64,000 bases of DNA, from assembly GCF_010993745.1 (NCBI RefSeq), contig NZ_WOTN01000003.1, forward strand, positions 1,302,001 through 1,366,000. Reading direction: 5' to 3'. How positions within the stretch are numbered: the first letter of the stretch is position 1; each line of letters opens with the position of its first letter. A model generated the notes under the pieces. The model ran no database searches. It saw nothing but the letters and a program-made list of their open reading frames with translations, and was not told the DNA's origin. The DNA is from Fodinicola acaciae (GTDB taxonomy: Bacteria; Actinomycetota; Actinomycetes; Mycobacteriales; HKI-0501). A program made the position numbers and the translations under genes. Positions 8,579 to 16,270 of this stretch are shown piece after piece.

Positions 8579-9880
8579 GTGACCGATCGTTCCGATCCTG
8601 AGAGCACTGTTCCGCCGGAGGCCCCGACCAGCGGCGGCGGACGGCCGCGGAGCCTGGACGAACTGGCGGCGGCGGTCATGGTCCGGCCAGCGGACCCGCC
8701 GTCGCGTACGCGCGCGGCCAAGCCGTACGTGCCGGCCGCACCTGTGTCGGCGCCGGCCGCCGCGCCGGTCTCGTCGGCGCCGGTCTCCGCGCAGCCAGTC
8801 TCGTCACAGCCCGTCTCGTCACAACCGGTCTCGTCACAACCGGTCTCGTCACAACCGGTCTCGTCACAACCGGTCTCGTCACAACCGGTCTCGTCACAAC
8901 CGGTCTCGTCACAACCGGTCTCCGCGGCGCCGGTCTCGTCGCAGCCGGTCTCATCGACACCGGTGTCCTCCGCGCCAGTGTCCGCCGAACCAGCATCAGC
9001 CGAACCGGTGTCCTCGGCGCCAGTCTCGTCAGAGCCGGTGCCGGCTCACCCGGAGTCCGAGCCGGGCGCCGCCGAACCTGCCGCGCAAGCACAGTCCGAG
9101 GTGACCGAGGCGATCGCGATCGAGCCGGCCGACCAGGACAGCACAGAGTCGACCACAGAGCACACAGAGCCGACCGAACAGCTGTCGACCGCTCGGCGTA
9201 CCGAACAGACCACCAAGCTCGCGTACGCGGCGCTGTCCGCGCCGGCCGACCGCTATGGCCAGTCCACCTGGCAGGAGCCGCCGGCGCAGGTCCAGGAGCC
9301 GGCCGTCGGCCTGCCGATCGGCGAGGACGAGGAGACGCTCAAGGAGCGCCGCCGCCGCAGGCGGCACCTGGAGGACCGCCGCCGTACGTCCGGCCGCCGG
9401 CCGCTGGTCGGCCTGGTCGCGCTGATCCTGCTGACGCTGGCCGGCGCCTTCCTCGGCGGCGTGTCCGCCGACCCGTTCTGGCTGAGCATCGGCAAAGGCA
9501 GCAGCGGTACGGTCGCGGTCGGCAGCTGCGTGACGCGCGGCGCCGGCACCACCTGCGTCGGATCGTTCCGCGGCCCGTCCTTCTCCGCCCGTGACGTCAC
9601 CGTCGCCGGCCTGCCGCCGGCGCTGCGCAAAGGTACGCAGCCGGCACGGATGCTGTCGGCGAAGCACGCCTGGGCCTATGCCGGCTCCGACCGCGCGCTG
9701 CAGCTGCGCTGGGGCCTCGGCCTGATCGTCACGCTGCTGCTGAGCCTGCTGGCGGCCTGGGCGACCGGCGCGAAATACCTGCGGCCGTTCGGCCGCGGCA
9801 AGGTGTTTCTGGCTCGCGCGCTCGCTTTCGCCGGACCGCTCGTCGCGTTTGTGGCGGTCGTTCTCGCCGCGTTGGCCTAG
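8579..9880 (+). CDS. Membrane protein with Ser/Pro/Gln pentapeptide repeats
   Basis: A 433-residue protein of unknown function. After a short polar start (VTDRSDPESTVPPEAP) it has a low-complexity region, residues about 50-230, dominated by PVSSQ/PVSSA/PVSAE pentapeptides, then an acidic Thr/Glu stretch, a basic patch (KERRRRRRHLEDRRR) and three hydrophobic segments near residues 275-295, 379-396 and 412-432. Between the first two is an apparently external loop with two cysteines (SCVTRGAGTTC). The basic patch before TM1 predicts the repeat region is cytoplasmic by the positive-inside rule. GTG 8579 is preceded by GGGACG. The TAG stop sits in the terminal repeat of the adjacent MITE-like element. 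Divergent from metG. Confidence 0.75.
   Translation: MTDRSDPESTVPPEAPTSGGGRPRSLDELAAAVMVRPADPPSRTRAAKPYVPAAPVSAPAAAPVSSAPVSAQPVSSQPVSSQPVSSQPVSSQPVSSQPVSSQPVSSQPVSSQPVSAAPVSSQPVSSTPVSSAPVSAEPASAEPVSSAPVSSEPVPAHPESEPGAAEPAAQAQSEVTEAIAIEPADQDSTESTTEHTEPTEQLSTARRTEQTTKLAYAALSAPADRYGQSTWQEPPAQVQEPAVGLPIGEDEETLKERRRRRRHLEDRRRTSGRRPLVGLVALILLTLAGAFLGGVSADPFWLSIGKGSSGTVAVGSCVTRGAGTTCVGSFRGPSFSARDVTVAGLPPALRKGTQPARMLSAKHAWAYAGSDRALQLRWGLGLIVTLLLSLLAAWATGAKYLRPFGRGKVFLARALAFAGPLVAFVAVVLAALA
8795..8914 (+). repeat. 15-bp coding tandem repeat (8 copies, PVSSQ)
   Basis: Eight consecutive in-frame 15-bp units encode PVSSQ; the last six are identical copies of ccggtctcgtcacaa. Identity at the DNA level, including third positions, means recent expansion by slippage or unequal exchange. 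Copy number is likely variable between strains. Confidence 0.95.
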
Positions 9881-10041
9881 TGTCCCGAGTCAGAAATTCG
9901 TCACTTATCTCGGCGCCCAGACGGCGACTGAGCGCACCGGAAAGGCGCCCGAATACGCCCGGTATGAGGGCGCTTTTCCGGCACACTCGGTCACCGCCTG
10001 GATCCCCGAGCTAAGCAACGAATTTCAGACTCGGGACACTA
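9878..10041. mobile_element. 164-bp MITE-like imperfect palindrome flanked by CTAG
   Basis: The left end (9878-9901) and right end (10018-10041) are 24-bp inverted repeats with one mismatch, starting tagtgtcccgagtc. The complementarity continues inward with scattered mismatches almost to the centre, so the whole element folds into one long hairpin. CTAG stands at both outer ends (9877-9880 and 10038-10041), consistent with a duplicated or palindromic 4-bp target. It has no transposase, so it would be a non-autonomous element. Its left end supplies the stop codon of the preceding membrane-protein gene. Confidence 0.75.
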
Positions 10042-10047
10042 GACGAT

Positions 10048-10314
10048 CTATTCCCAGGGCAGTAGCTGATGACGCAGGTGCGGCGGCTCGGCTGCGTAGT
10101 ACTTGTTTGGCAAGACATCAAATCGGACATCTACTGCAAGGCCGGCAGTCGCAACAGCATTACCTGTCTCAACGGTCACACTGGTCACAGCACCCGCCGG
10201 TCGTGCGGCTGCGAAAGCCGTGTTTCTCGCATCTAGCGCGAGCAACTCGACATTCACGCCATCGACGAACCTCACAAGACGGGCATGTAGCGCTACACTG
10301 CGATCGAGTCCCAC
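10048..10314 (-). CDS. Small hypothetical protein in lower-GC DNA (weak)
   Basis: An 88-codon frame beginning VGLDRSVALHARLVRFVDG and ending HLRHQLLPWE. Alternating hydrophobic residues (VTSVTVETGNAV, LAVDVRFDVL) suggest beta strands. The surrounding DNA (about 10042-10350) has clearly lower GC than the rest of the window, and third-position GC bias is weak, so it may be foreign or a decayed remnant. No family is recognised. No convincing ribosome site precedes the proposed GTG. Confidence 0.3.
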   Translation of the reverse strand: MGLDRSVALHARLVRFVDGVNVELLALDARNTAFAAARPAGAVTSVTVETGNAVATAGLAVDVRFDVLPNKYYAAEPPHLRHQLLPWE

Positions 10315-10357
10315 GTAGTGGACTTTCTCGCCACTTACCGGGACACTTGACGCGGCA

Positions 10358-10858
10358 CTAAGGCGTCCAGGGACGCAGGCGTGGCAGCCAGGCTGGTACG
10401 GCATGCCGGTAGGTGTCGTAGTCGGCGCCAAACTCACGGCGCAGACGCGGCTCCTCGTAGAAGCGTACGAAGGTGGCGCTGACACACCAGAGGATCGCGG
10501 CGTAGGCGACCAGATTCCATTGCGCCAGCAGCAAAGCCTGACCGAGAATGACGGCCAGGATCGCCACGTACATCGGATTGCGGACGAAGCGATAGAAGCC
10601 GCCGACGACCAGCCGCTGCGGCGCGGCGACCGGCAGCGGCGTACCGAGGCCTTCGACCACGAAGCGATAGAAGGCGTGCACGACCACCACCACGCCGACG
10701 GCGATCAGCAGCACACCGACCACGCGCGCCACGATCCAGCCGGGGAACGGGTCGAGCGTCCGCCAGCCGGTGAGCCACCATGGCACCAGGCCGCCAACCG
10801 TCCCGGGCGCCGCCACGAAGAATGCCGCGCTGCCGGCCGCGGCCACCGATTTGCGCAT
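10358..10858 (-). CDS. Isoprenylcysteine carboxyl methyltransferase-like membrane protein
   Basis: A 166-residue integral membrane protein with four to five hydrophobic segments and the ICMT/PEMT (NNMT-like) signature VVGGFYRFVRNPMYVAIL followed by the C-terminal element FVRFYEEPRLRREFGADYDTY, which binds SAM and lipid substrate in that superfamily. The true substrate is unknown; bacterial members are often only annotated as isoprenylcysteine methyltransferase-like. ATG 10858 has a good ribosome site (ggagg, 5 nt upstream) and is preferred over an upstream in-frame codon. It follows rsmI on the same strand with a 29-bp gap. Confidence 0.85.
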   Translation of the reverse strand: MRKSVAAAGSAAFFVAAPGTVGGLVPWWLTGWRTLDPFPGWIVARVVGVLLIAVGVVVVVHAFYRFVVEGLGTPLPVAAPQRLVVGGFYRFVRNPMYVAILAVILGQALLLAQWNLVAYAAILWCVSATFVRFYEEPRLRREFGADYDTYRHAVPAWLPRLRPWTP

Positions 10859-10887
10859 GCGCACCTCCACCGCCCACGGCAAGTATC

Positions 10888-11781
10888 TCACGGCGTGTTG
10901 AATTTAGAAACACCTGTCCCGCGGGGTGGAGAGTGCGGTCCGGCGCGGTCAGCGGCGAGCGATGCCTCGTAGACCTGCCGCTTCGGCACGCCGAGCCGGT
11001 CGGCGACCGCGGCGACCGCGTCGCGGCGGGACAGGCCGGCGTCCTGCTCGGCGCGTACGACGGCGGCCAGGTCGTCGTCGGAGGTCGCGGGCGTCGTCGC
11101 GGTCGCGCCGCCGATGACCAACGTGATCTCACCGCGTACGCCGTCAGCGGCCCAGGCCGCCAGCTCGCCGAGCGTGCCGCGGCGGACCTCCTCGTAGGTC
11201 TTGGTCAGCTCGCGGCAGGCCGCCGCCGGCCGGTCGTCGCCGAGCGCGGCGGCCAGGTCGGTCAGCGAGTCGGCGAGCCGGTGCGGCGCCTCGAACAGCA
11301 CGATCGTGCGCGGCTCGGCGGCCAGCGCGGCGTACGCCCTGCGGCGGTCGGCCGGCTTGCGCGGCGCGAAGCCCTCGAAGCAGAACCGGTCGGAGGGCAG
11401 TCCGCTGACCGCCAGCGCGGTGGTGACCGCGCTCGGGCCCGGCAGCGCGGTGACCTCGACGCCGTCCGCGACCGCGGCCGCCACCAGCCGGTAGCCGGGG
11501 TCGGACACGCTCGGCATGCCGCCGTCGGTGATCAGCAGCACCGTCTGGCCGTCGCGCAGGGCCTCGGCCAGCGCCGGCGTGCGTTGCTGTTCGTTGCCTT
11601 CGAAGTACGAGACGATCCGGCCCGCGATGGTCACGCCGAGGTCGGCGGCCAGCCGCCGCAGTCTGCGCGTATCCTCCGCCGCGACCACGTCGGCCGCGGC
11701 CAGGCCGTCGCGCAGCCGCTTGGACGCGTCCGCGACGTTGCCGAGCGGAGCACCGGCGAGCAGCAACTTTCCCTCGGCCAC
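10888..11781 (-). CDS. rsmI: 16S rRNA (cytidine1402-2'-O)-methyltransferase
   Basis: A 297-residue tetrapyrrole-methylase-fold enzyme that 2'-O-methylates C1402 at the decoding centre. The N-terminus LLLAGAPLGNVADASKRL and the segments [55 protein letters not shown] and RTIVLFEAPHRL are the family blocks in the right order. Divergent from the mannosyltransferase gene, an arrangement shared with mycobacteria. Confidence 0.95.
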   Translation of the reverse strand: MAEGKLLLAGAPLGNVADASKRLRDGLAAADVVAAEDTRRLRRLAADLGVTIAGRIVSYFEGNEQQRTPALAEALRDGQTVLLITDGGMPSVSDPGYRLVAAAVADGVEVTALPGPSAVTTALAVSGLPSDRFCFEGFAPRKPADRRRAYAALAAEPRTIVLFEAPHRLADSLTDLAAALGDDRPAAACRELTKTYEEVRRGTLGELAAWAADGVRGEITLVIGGATATTPATSDDDLAAVVRAEQDAGLSRRDAVAAVADRLGVPKRQVYEASLAADRAGPHSPPRGTGVSKFNTP

Positions 11782-11918
11782 GGTGCTCAGGCTAGAGCAT
11801 GTCCGATTGTCACCTCGCTGCGTATCGCCGCAGCTAGACCTACCAGCGACGACACAATCGGAATCCGATTGCGTCGGCCTGAGCGGCGGCCGGCGGCCGG
11901 CCCCGTACTCTTGGCCGG

Positions 11919-13484
11919 GTGGCAGCTACCGCGACCGAGGCCCCCGTCAGTCTGGTCAAGAAGCTGGACGAGGGCAGAGTCCGGCTCACCGACGAGCTGC
12001 GCAACCGGCTCTTCCGGCCGCTGCCGGCGGACCGCTGGCTGTCCTGGGCCCTGGCGATTGCCATCACGGTCGTCGGCGGCGTCCTCCGGTTCGCCTTCCT
12101 GACCAGGCCGCGCGCCGACGACAAGGCGCAGATCTTCGACGAGATCTATTACGTGCACGACTCGTGGTCGCTGCTGCACCACGGCTACGAGCTGGACAAC
12201 ACCGACACGGTCGGCGCCTTCGTGGCGCATCCGCCGCTGGGCAAGTGGTGCATCGCGGTCGGCGAGGCGATCTTCGGCGAGAACCCGTTCGGCTGGCGGT
12301 TCGCCGCCGCGGTCGTCGGCACGCTCGCGATCCTGCTGCTGATCCGGATCGCGCGGCGGATGTTCCGGTCGACGCTGCTGGGCTGCGTGGCCGGCCTGCT
12401 GCTCGCGCTCGACGGCCTGGAGCTGGTGCAGAGCCGCGCCGCGCTGCTCGACATCTTCCTGATGTTCTTCCTGCTGGCCGGCTTCGGCTGCCTGGTGCTC
12501 GACCGCGACCGGCGAAGGCGTACGACCCTGGAGGCACTGGAAGCCGGCCAGCCGTCGCTGCGCCGGTTGCCCGGCCGCACGATGGCGACCGTGCCGTGGT
12601 GGCGCTTCGCCGCCGGCGTCTTCACCGGCCTCGCGCTCGGGGTGAAGTGGAGCGCGGTCTACTTCATCGTCGCGTACGTGCTGCTCGCGCTGTTCTGGGA
12701 GATCGGCGTACGAAAGTCGGCCGGCGTACGGCATCCGTGGCGGGACGCGATCCTGGACGAGACCGGCTGGCTGGCCGCCTTCGTCGGCTTCACCCTGCTG
12801 GCATATCTGGCGACCTGGACCGGCTGGTTGGTCACCGACGGCGGCTGGGACCGCGACTACTTCGCGTCGCAGCACAACGGCGACACGCTGCCGCCGGTGA
12901 TCAACGCGCTCTACAACCTCGGCCGCTATCACTTCGAGATGCTCAACTTCCACACGCATCTGGACGCGCCGCACACCTACCAGTCGTGGCCGTGGCAGTG
13001 GCTGTTGCTCGGCCGGCCGGTGGCCTACGCGTACTCCTCGCACGGCGTCTGCGGTGGCCCGGACGTGAAGTGCTCGGCGGAGACGCTGGCGCTCGGTACG
13101 CCGACGATCTGGTGGCTGTTCATCCCCGCGCTGATCGCCGTGCTGTGGCAGTGGATCAGCAAGCGCGACTGGCGCTCGGCGGCGGCGATCGCCGGTGTGG
13201 CGGCCGGCATCGTGCCGTGGTTCGCGTTCCCGGACCGCACGATGTTCTTCTTCTACGCGCTGCCGGCGCTGCCGTTCCTCGTACTCGCGCTGACACAGTC
13301 GCTCGGCCTGGTCCTCGGCGACGAGCAGGCGACGCGCGAGCGGCGGGTCACCGGCGCGGTCCTGGTCGGCGTCTACATGGTCATCGTCGCGGTGACCTTC
13401 GGGTACTTCTGGCCGATCTGGACGTCCGAGGTCATCCCGTACACCCAGTGGCGCGCCAGGATGTGGCTCGACTCCTGGATCTAG
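11919..13484 (+). CDS. pmt: Dolichyl-phosphate-mannose-type protein O-mannosyltransferase (GT39)
   Basis: A 521-residue polytopic membrane enzyme that transfers mannose from polyprenyl-phosphomannose to Ser/Thr of secreted proteins as they leave the Sec translocon. After the first membrane segment (LSWALAIAITVVGGVLRFAFL) comes the catalytic loop IFDEIYYVHDSWSLL with the conserved Asp-Glu pair. Further marks are AHPPLGKWCIAVGEAIFGENP, a long second extracellular loop with HFEMLNFHTHLDAPHTYQ, and SWPWQWLLLGRPV. GTG start; 137 bp separate it from divergent rsmI. Its TAG stop lies in a CTAG that also gives the stop codon of the convergent DsbA-like gene. Confidence 0.93.
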   Translation: MAATATEAPVSLVKKLDEGRVRLTDELRNRLFRPLPADRWLSWALAIAITVVGGVLRFAFLTRPRADDKAQIFDEIYYVHDSWSLLHHGYELDNTDTVGAFVAHPPLGKWCIAVGEAIFGENPFGWRFAAAVVGTLAILLLIRIARRMFRSTLLGCVAGLLLALDGLELVQSRAALLDIFLMFFLLAGFGCLVLDRDRRRRTTLEALEAGQPSLRRLPGRTMATVPWWRFAAGVFTGLALGVKWSAVYFIVAYVLLALFWEIGVRKSAGVRHPWRDAILDETGWLAAFVGFTLLAYLATWTGWLVTDGGWDRDYFASQHNGDTLPPVINALYNLGRYHFEMLNFHTHLDAPHTYQSWPWQWLLLGRPVAYAYSSHGVCGGPDVKCSAETLALGTPTIWWLFIPALIAVLWQWISKRDWRSAAAIAGVAAGIVPWFAFPDRTMFFFYALPALPFLVLALTQSLGLVLGDEQATRERRVTGAVLVGVYMVIVAVTFGYFWPIWTSEVIPYTQWRARMWLDSWI

Positions 13485-14167
13485 TTGTACGCGAACTGCT
13501 CCAGCTCGGTGTCCAGCCGGTTGAGCTCGGCGTGGTCGATCAGGCCGAGCGCGGCGTCCAGCTCCTGGGTCAGCCGCTCCGGCTCGGTCACCACGCCGCC
13601 GAGCTGTACGGTGCGGCCGCCGGTCTCCACCAGCAGCATCGGGAACGAGTCGGCGCCGAGCTGGCGGGCCAGCTGGAAGTCGGCCATCGCGGCCTTCCAC
13701 GACCGCTCGGAGTGCAGGTCCTCGACGATCGCGGCCGGGTCGAGGCCGGCGTCCAGCGCGATCTTGATGTAGGTCTCGGTGTCGGACAGGCTGCGGCCGT
13801 TGCGATAGAAGGCGATCTGCATCGCGTACGCCAGCTTGAGCGCGTTGGCCGGCGCCGCCTCGCGCAGCGCGGCGAACCCGCGCGCGGCCGCCTCGGAGTC
13901 CATCACGAACCGGCCGCCGGCCAACAGCCGCTGGTAGGGCTGACCGAACTGCGCGCCGGTCAGCTGGCTGATCCGCTGGTTGGTGCTGGCGAGATGGCCG
14001 AAGGCCGCCACCGGCACGCGCGAGTCGCCGGTCAGCAGGCCACCGCTGACCACACGCAGCTCGACGCGGTGGCCGTTGGTTTGCATGAACCGGTTGACCG
14101 ACGGCGAGAACGCGTAAGACCAACCGCAGTAGGCATCGAACACGTAGGTGACCCGGGGTAGCGGCAC
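13481..14167 (-). CDS. DsbA-family thioredoxin-fold protein with CxxS active site
   Basis: 228 residues of the DsbA/2-hydroxychromene-2-carboxylate-isomerase superfamily (COG3531-like). It starts VPLPRVTYVFDAYCGWSYAF, so the usual CxxC is C14-G-W-S17 with the resolving Cys replaced by Ser. The helical insertion (ALKLAYAMQIAFYRNGRSLSD) and cis-Pro loop (GADSFPMLLVETGG) are intact. There is no signal peptide, so it is probably cytoplasmic. GTG 14167 is preceded by aaaggagc. A monothiol site can still form mixed disulfides or act as an isomerase but should not be a classic dithiol oxidase. Confidence 0.85.
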   Translation of the reverse strand: MPLPRVTYVFDAYCGWSYAFSPSVNRFMQTNGHRVELRVVSGGLLTGDSRVPVAAFGHLASTNQRISQLTGAQFGQPYQRLLAGGRFVMDSEAAARGFAALREAAPANALKLAYAMQIAFYRNGRSLSDTETYIKIALDAGLDPAAIVEDLHSERSWKAAMADFQLARQLGADSFPMLLVETGGRTVQLGGVVTEPERLTQELDAALGLIDHAELNRLDTELEQFAYN

Positions 14168-14352
14168 GCCCGCTCCTTTACAAATCTGCGGCTCGGGGTG
14201 GGACCCGCAGCCGCCGCCGGGTGACCGAACCCTGCGACGCTGCAGGCCGATGAATCTACGCGAAGCGGCGGCCGGATGGTGTAACGATCGCGCGCGTCCC
14301 ATTATGTGAGACGCTTCTAGATCAATTCAGACGAGGTCGGAGCGATCCGCCT

Positions 14353-14367
14353 CGCCGGCTGCCGGCG
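14353..14367 (-). terminator. GC hairpin downstream of the HD-domain gene
   Basis: cgccgg-ctg-ccggcg forms a perfect 6-bp stem with a 3-nt loop, about 33 bp past the stop of the HD gene. There is no U tract, as is common in high-GC actinobacteria. It is short and could be fortuitous. Confidence 0.35.
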
Positions 14368-14399
14368 ACAAGTTGGACGTAAGGAGCCGACCGTACATT

Positions 14400-15071
14400 T
14401 CACTCAACGCCGTCGCCACCCGGCTGGTCGGCGCCGGGCCGAATCCAGCCGGCGCGTACGCCGTCGGCGATCATGCTGTGCACGGCGTCCCACAGCTGCC
14501 GCGAGCCGTCCTTGATCGGCGAGACGCGCGCGCGGATCACGTCGGCGGTGACGCCGGGCCACTGCCAGGTGCCGCCCTTGGCCATCCAGTTGAGCAGGAT
14601 CGGCTCCAGCCGGTCCATCGCCTTGGCAAACCTGGCCTCCGGCGTACGCCGTGCCTCGAACTCGTCCCACAGCGCGCGGATCCACTGCGCCTGGTCGGCC
14701 GGCAGCATCCGGAACAGCCGGTCGGCGGCGGCCTGCTCGCGCTCCTCCTGGTCGACCGCCGCGGCGGTGTCGTAGAGCGGCGTGTCGCCGGCGTAGATCT
14801 CCACCAGGTCGTGGATGACCACCAGCCGGATGGTGTGGCCGATGTCGATCCGCTCGTCGGCGTAGTCCGACAGCAGCATCACCATCAGCGCGAGGTGCCA
14901 CGAGTGCTCAGCGTCGTTCTCCCGCCGGTCGGCGGCCACCAGCGGCGACGCGCGCAGGACCGTCTTGAGCCGGTCGACCTCGACCAGGAACGAGAGCTGT
15001 TCGGTGAGCCGCTTGGACAGCGCCGCCGGCAGCGGGTTCTGGTCGACCAGTTGGGGTTCCTCGGATGTCAC
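14400..15071 (-). CDS. HD-domain phosphohydrolase, YfbR-like 5'-nucleotidase
   Basis: A 223-residue protein of the HD superfamily. The metal-binding residues are in ENDAEHSWHLALM and VVIHDLVEIYAGDTPLYD. Relatives include 5'-deoxynucleotidase YfbR and other HD_3 proteins that dephosphorylate deoxynucleoside monophosphates. The middle part (FEARRTPEARFAKAMDRLEP) supplies the final conserved Asp. Monocistronic, divergent from the voltage-sensor-like gene. Substrate preference is inferred from family only. Confidence 0.88.
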   Translation of the reverse strand: MTSEEPQLVDQNPLPAALSKRLTEQLSFLVEVDRLKTVLRASPLVAADRRENDAEHSWHLALMVMLLSDYADERIDIGHTIRLVVIHDLVEIYAGDTPLYDTAAAVDQEEREQAAADRLFRMLPADQAQWIRALWDEFEARRTPEARFAKAMDRLEPILLNWMAKGGTWQWPGVTADVIRARVSPIKDGSRQLWDAVHSMIADGVRAGWIRPGADQPGGDGVE

Positions 15072-15183
15072 CCGGCCATCGTCGCATCCGGCCGGACACG
15101 CATCCCGGATGGACAGGCGTTCGCCTGGTCGTACGTAGATAATTCCTGGCAGACAACGCAGTCAAGGCACGGGAGCAGCGCCG

Positions 15184-15996
15184 ATGGTCAACCTCCAGCA
15201 CCCCAACCGGCCGCTCGCGCCGAAGCTGCGGGTGGCCAGCCGGCTCGACTGGACGATGCTGGCACTCGCGGTGTTCTCCGTGCTGCTGCTGGGATATGTC
15301 ACGTTCTTTCCGCATTCGGAGACCACCGCACACGTGGTCTTCGTGATCGACACGTGCGTCTGCGGTGTGTTCGCTGTCGAGTTCTGCTGGCGGTGGCGCA
15401 AGGAGCGCTGGCAGCGGTCGTTTCCGTTGCGGCACTGGTACGAGATCCTCGGCATGATCCCGATCGCGCATCCGGCGCTGCGCAGCTTCCGGCTGATCCG
15501 GATCGTCGTCGTGCTGATCCGGCTGGCCCGCGCCGCCGACCGCGCGTTCGGCGAGGAGTTCACCTACCGGCTGGTCGAGCGGATGTCCCGGCCGATCGTG
15601 CTGGCGATCAAGAAACCGATCACCGTCGCGGTGCTGGACGAGGTGGTCAAGGTGGTGGAGACCGGCAACTACCCGCAGAACCTGGCCCGGTCGCTGGACG
15701 AGAACCGCGAGGAGCTGCGCGCGATCGTCACCGAGAAGGTCCGCGAGGACCGGCAGGCCGGCATGTTCCGCCGGCTGCCGTTCCACGACGACGTCGTCGA
15801 GTCCATTGTGGACACCGCGATGCGGGTGATCCTGGAGGTGCTCACCGACCCGCGGATCGACGCGTTTTTCGCGCACGTCGTACGAGAAAACCGGATGCAG
15901 ATCCGGCGGGCCGTGCAGCTCGGCCTGAGCGAGCAACCACACGACGACGCGATCGAACAGCTGCCGGTCACTCCGGAGAAAGTGTCCGCGCGCTAG
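15184..15996 (+). CDS. Voltage-sensor-like membrane protein without a pore domain
   Basis: A 270-residue protein. Residues about 20-120 look like helices S1-S4 of a voltage-gated channel: S1 DWTMLALAVFSVLLLGYVTF, S2 FVIDTCVCGVFAVEFCWRWR with the charge-transfer Glu, S3 HWYEILGMIPIAHP, and an Arg-rich S4 LRSFRLIRIVVVLIRLARA. After S4 there is no S5, selectivity filter or S6. Instead about 150 residues of soluble, mostly helical sequence follow (VLDEVVKVVETGNYPQ, VREDRQAGMFRRLPFHDDVV), belonging to no domain recognised here. It could be a proton channel, a voltage-controlled regulator, or a channel relative that assembles with another subunit. The ATG lies 112 bp from the divergent HD gene. Confidence 0.75.
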   Translation: MVNLQHPNRPLAPKLRVASRLDWTMLALAVFSVLLLGYVTFFPHSETTAHVVFVIDTCVCGVFAVEFCWRWRKERWQRSFPLRHWYEILGMIPIAHPALRSFRLIRIVVVLIRLARAADRAFGEEFTYRLVERMSRPIVLAIKKPITVAVLDEVVKVVETGNYPQNLARSLDENREELRAIVTEKVREDRQAGMFRRLPFHDDVVESIVDTAMRVILEVLTDPRIDAFFAHVVRENRMQIRRAVQLGLSEQPHDDAIEQLPVTPEKVSAR

Positions 15997-16262
15997 AGAT
16001 CCACCAGCTTCTCGAACAGGAACTCGTGTTTGAGAAAGGAAACGTCGTGTTCGTGGCCGGGATACGGCGGGATCAGCGGCGACATCTGCAGCAGCCGCCA
16101 GCCGTCCTGGAGCGCCGCGACTCCGGTCTGGTACGGCGGCTCGTCGCTGTCGCCGGTCGTCGGCTTGGTCCGGCCGGTGCCGTCGTAACCAGACCAGCCG
16201 ACGACATCCGCGTCAAGCGCCGAGGTGGCCAAATAGAGCACCAATATTTGTTGTCGCTGCAC
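15993..16262 (-). CDS. Conserved small protein downstream of PhyH dioxygenase
   Basis: 89 residues, VQRQQILVLYLATSALDADV at the start and HDVSFLKHEFLFEKL near the end. The middle part (VVGWSGYDGTGRT, DGWRLLQMSPLIPPYPGHE) looks like a conserved family partner of phytanoyl-CoA-dioxygenase genes, but no function is known to me. GTG 16262 has an aggag site overlapping the upstream stop codon, so it is translationally coupled to the PhyH gene. Its last 4 bp overlap the convergent voltage-sensor gene. Confidence 0.75.
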   Translation of the reverse strand: MQRQQILVLYLATSALDADVVGWSGYDGTGRTKPTTGDSDEPPYQTGVAALQDGWRLLQMSPLIPPYPGHEHDVSFLKHEFLFEKLVDL

Positions 16263-16270
16263 GAAAACTC

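Noticed and set aside
10115-10130. Shared caagacatcaaa word with about 30780 as a dispersed repeat
   Set aside because: A 12-base match is expected many times by chance in 64 kb and the flanks do not match.
11516-14161. Very long frames (over 770 codons) on both strands across pmt
   Set aside because: They span pmt and its neighbours with no domains; shadows of GC-rich coding DNA.
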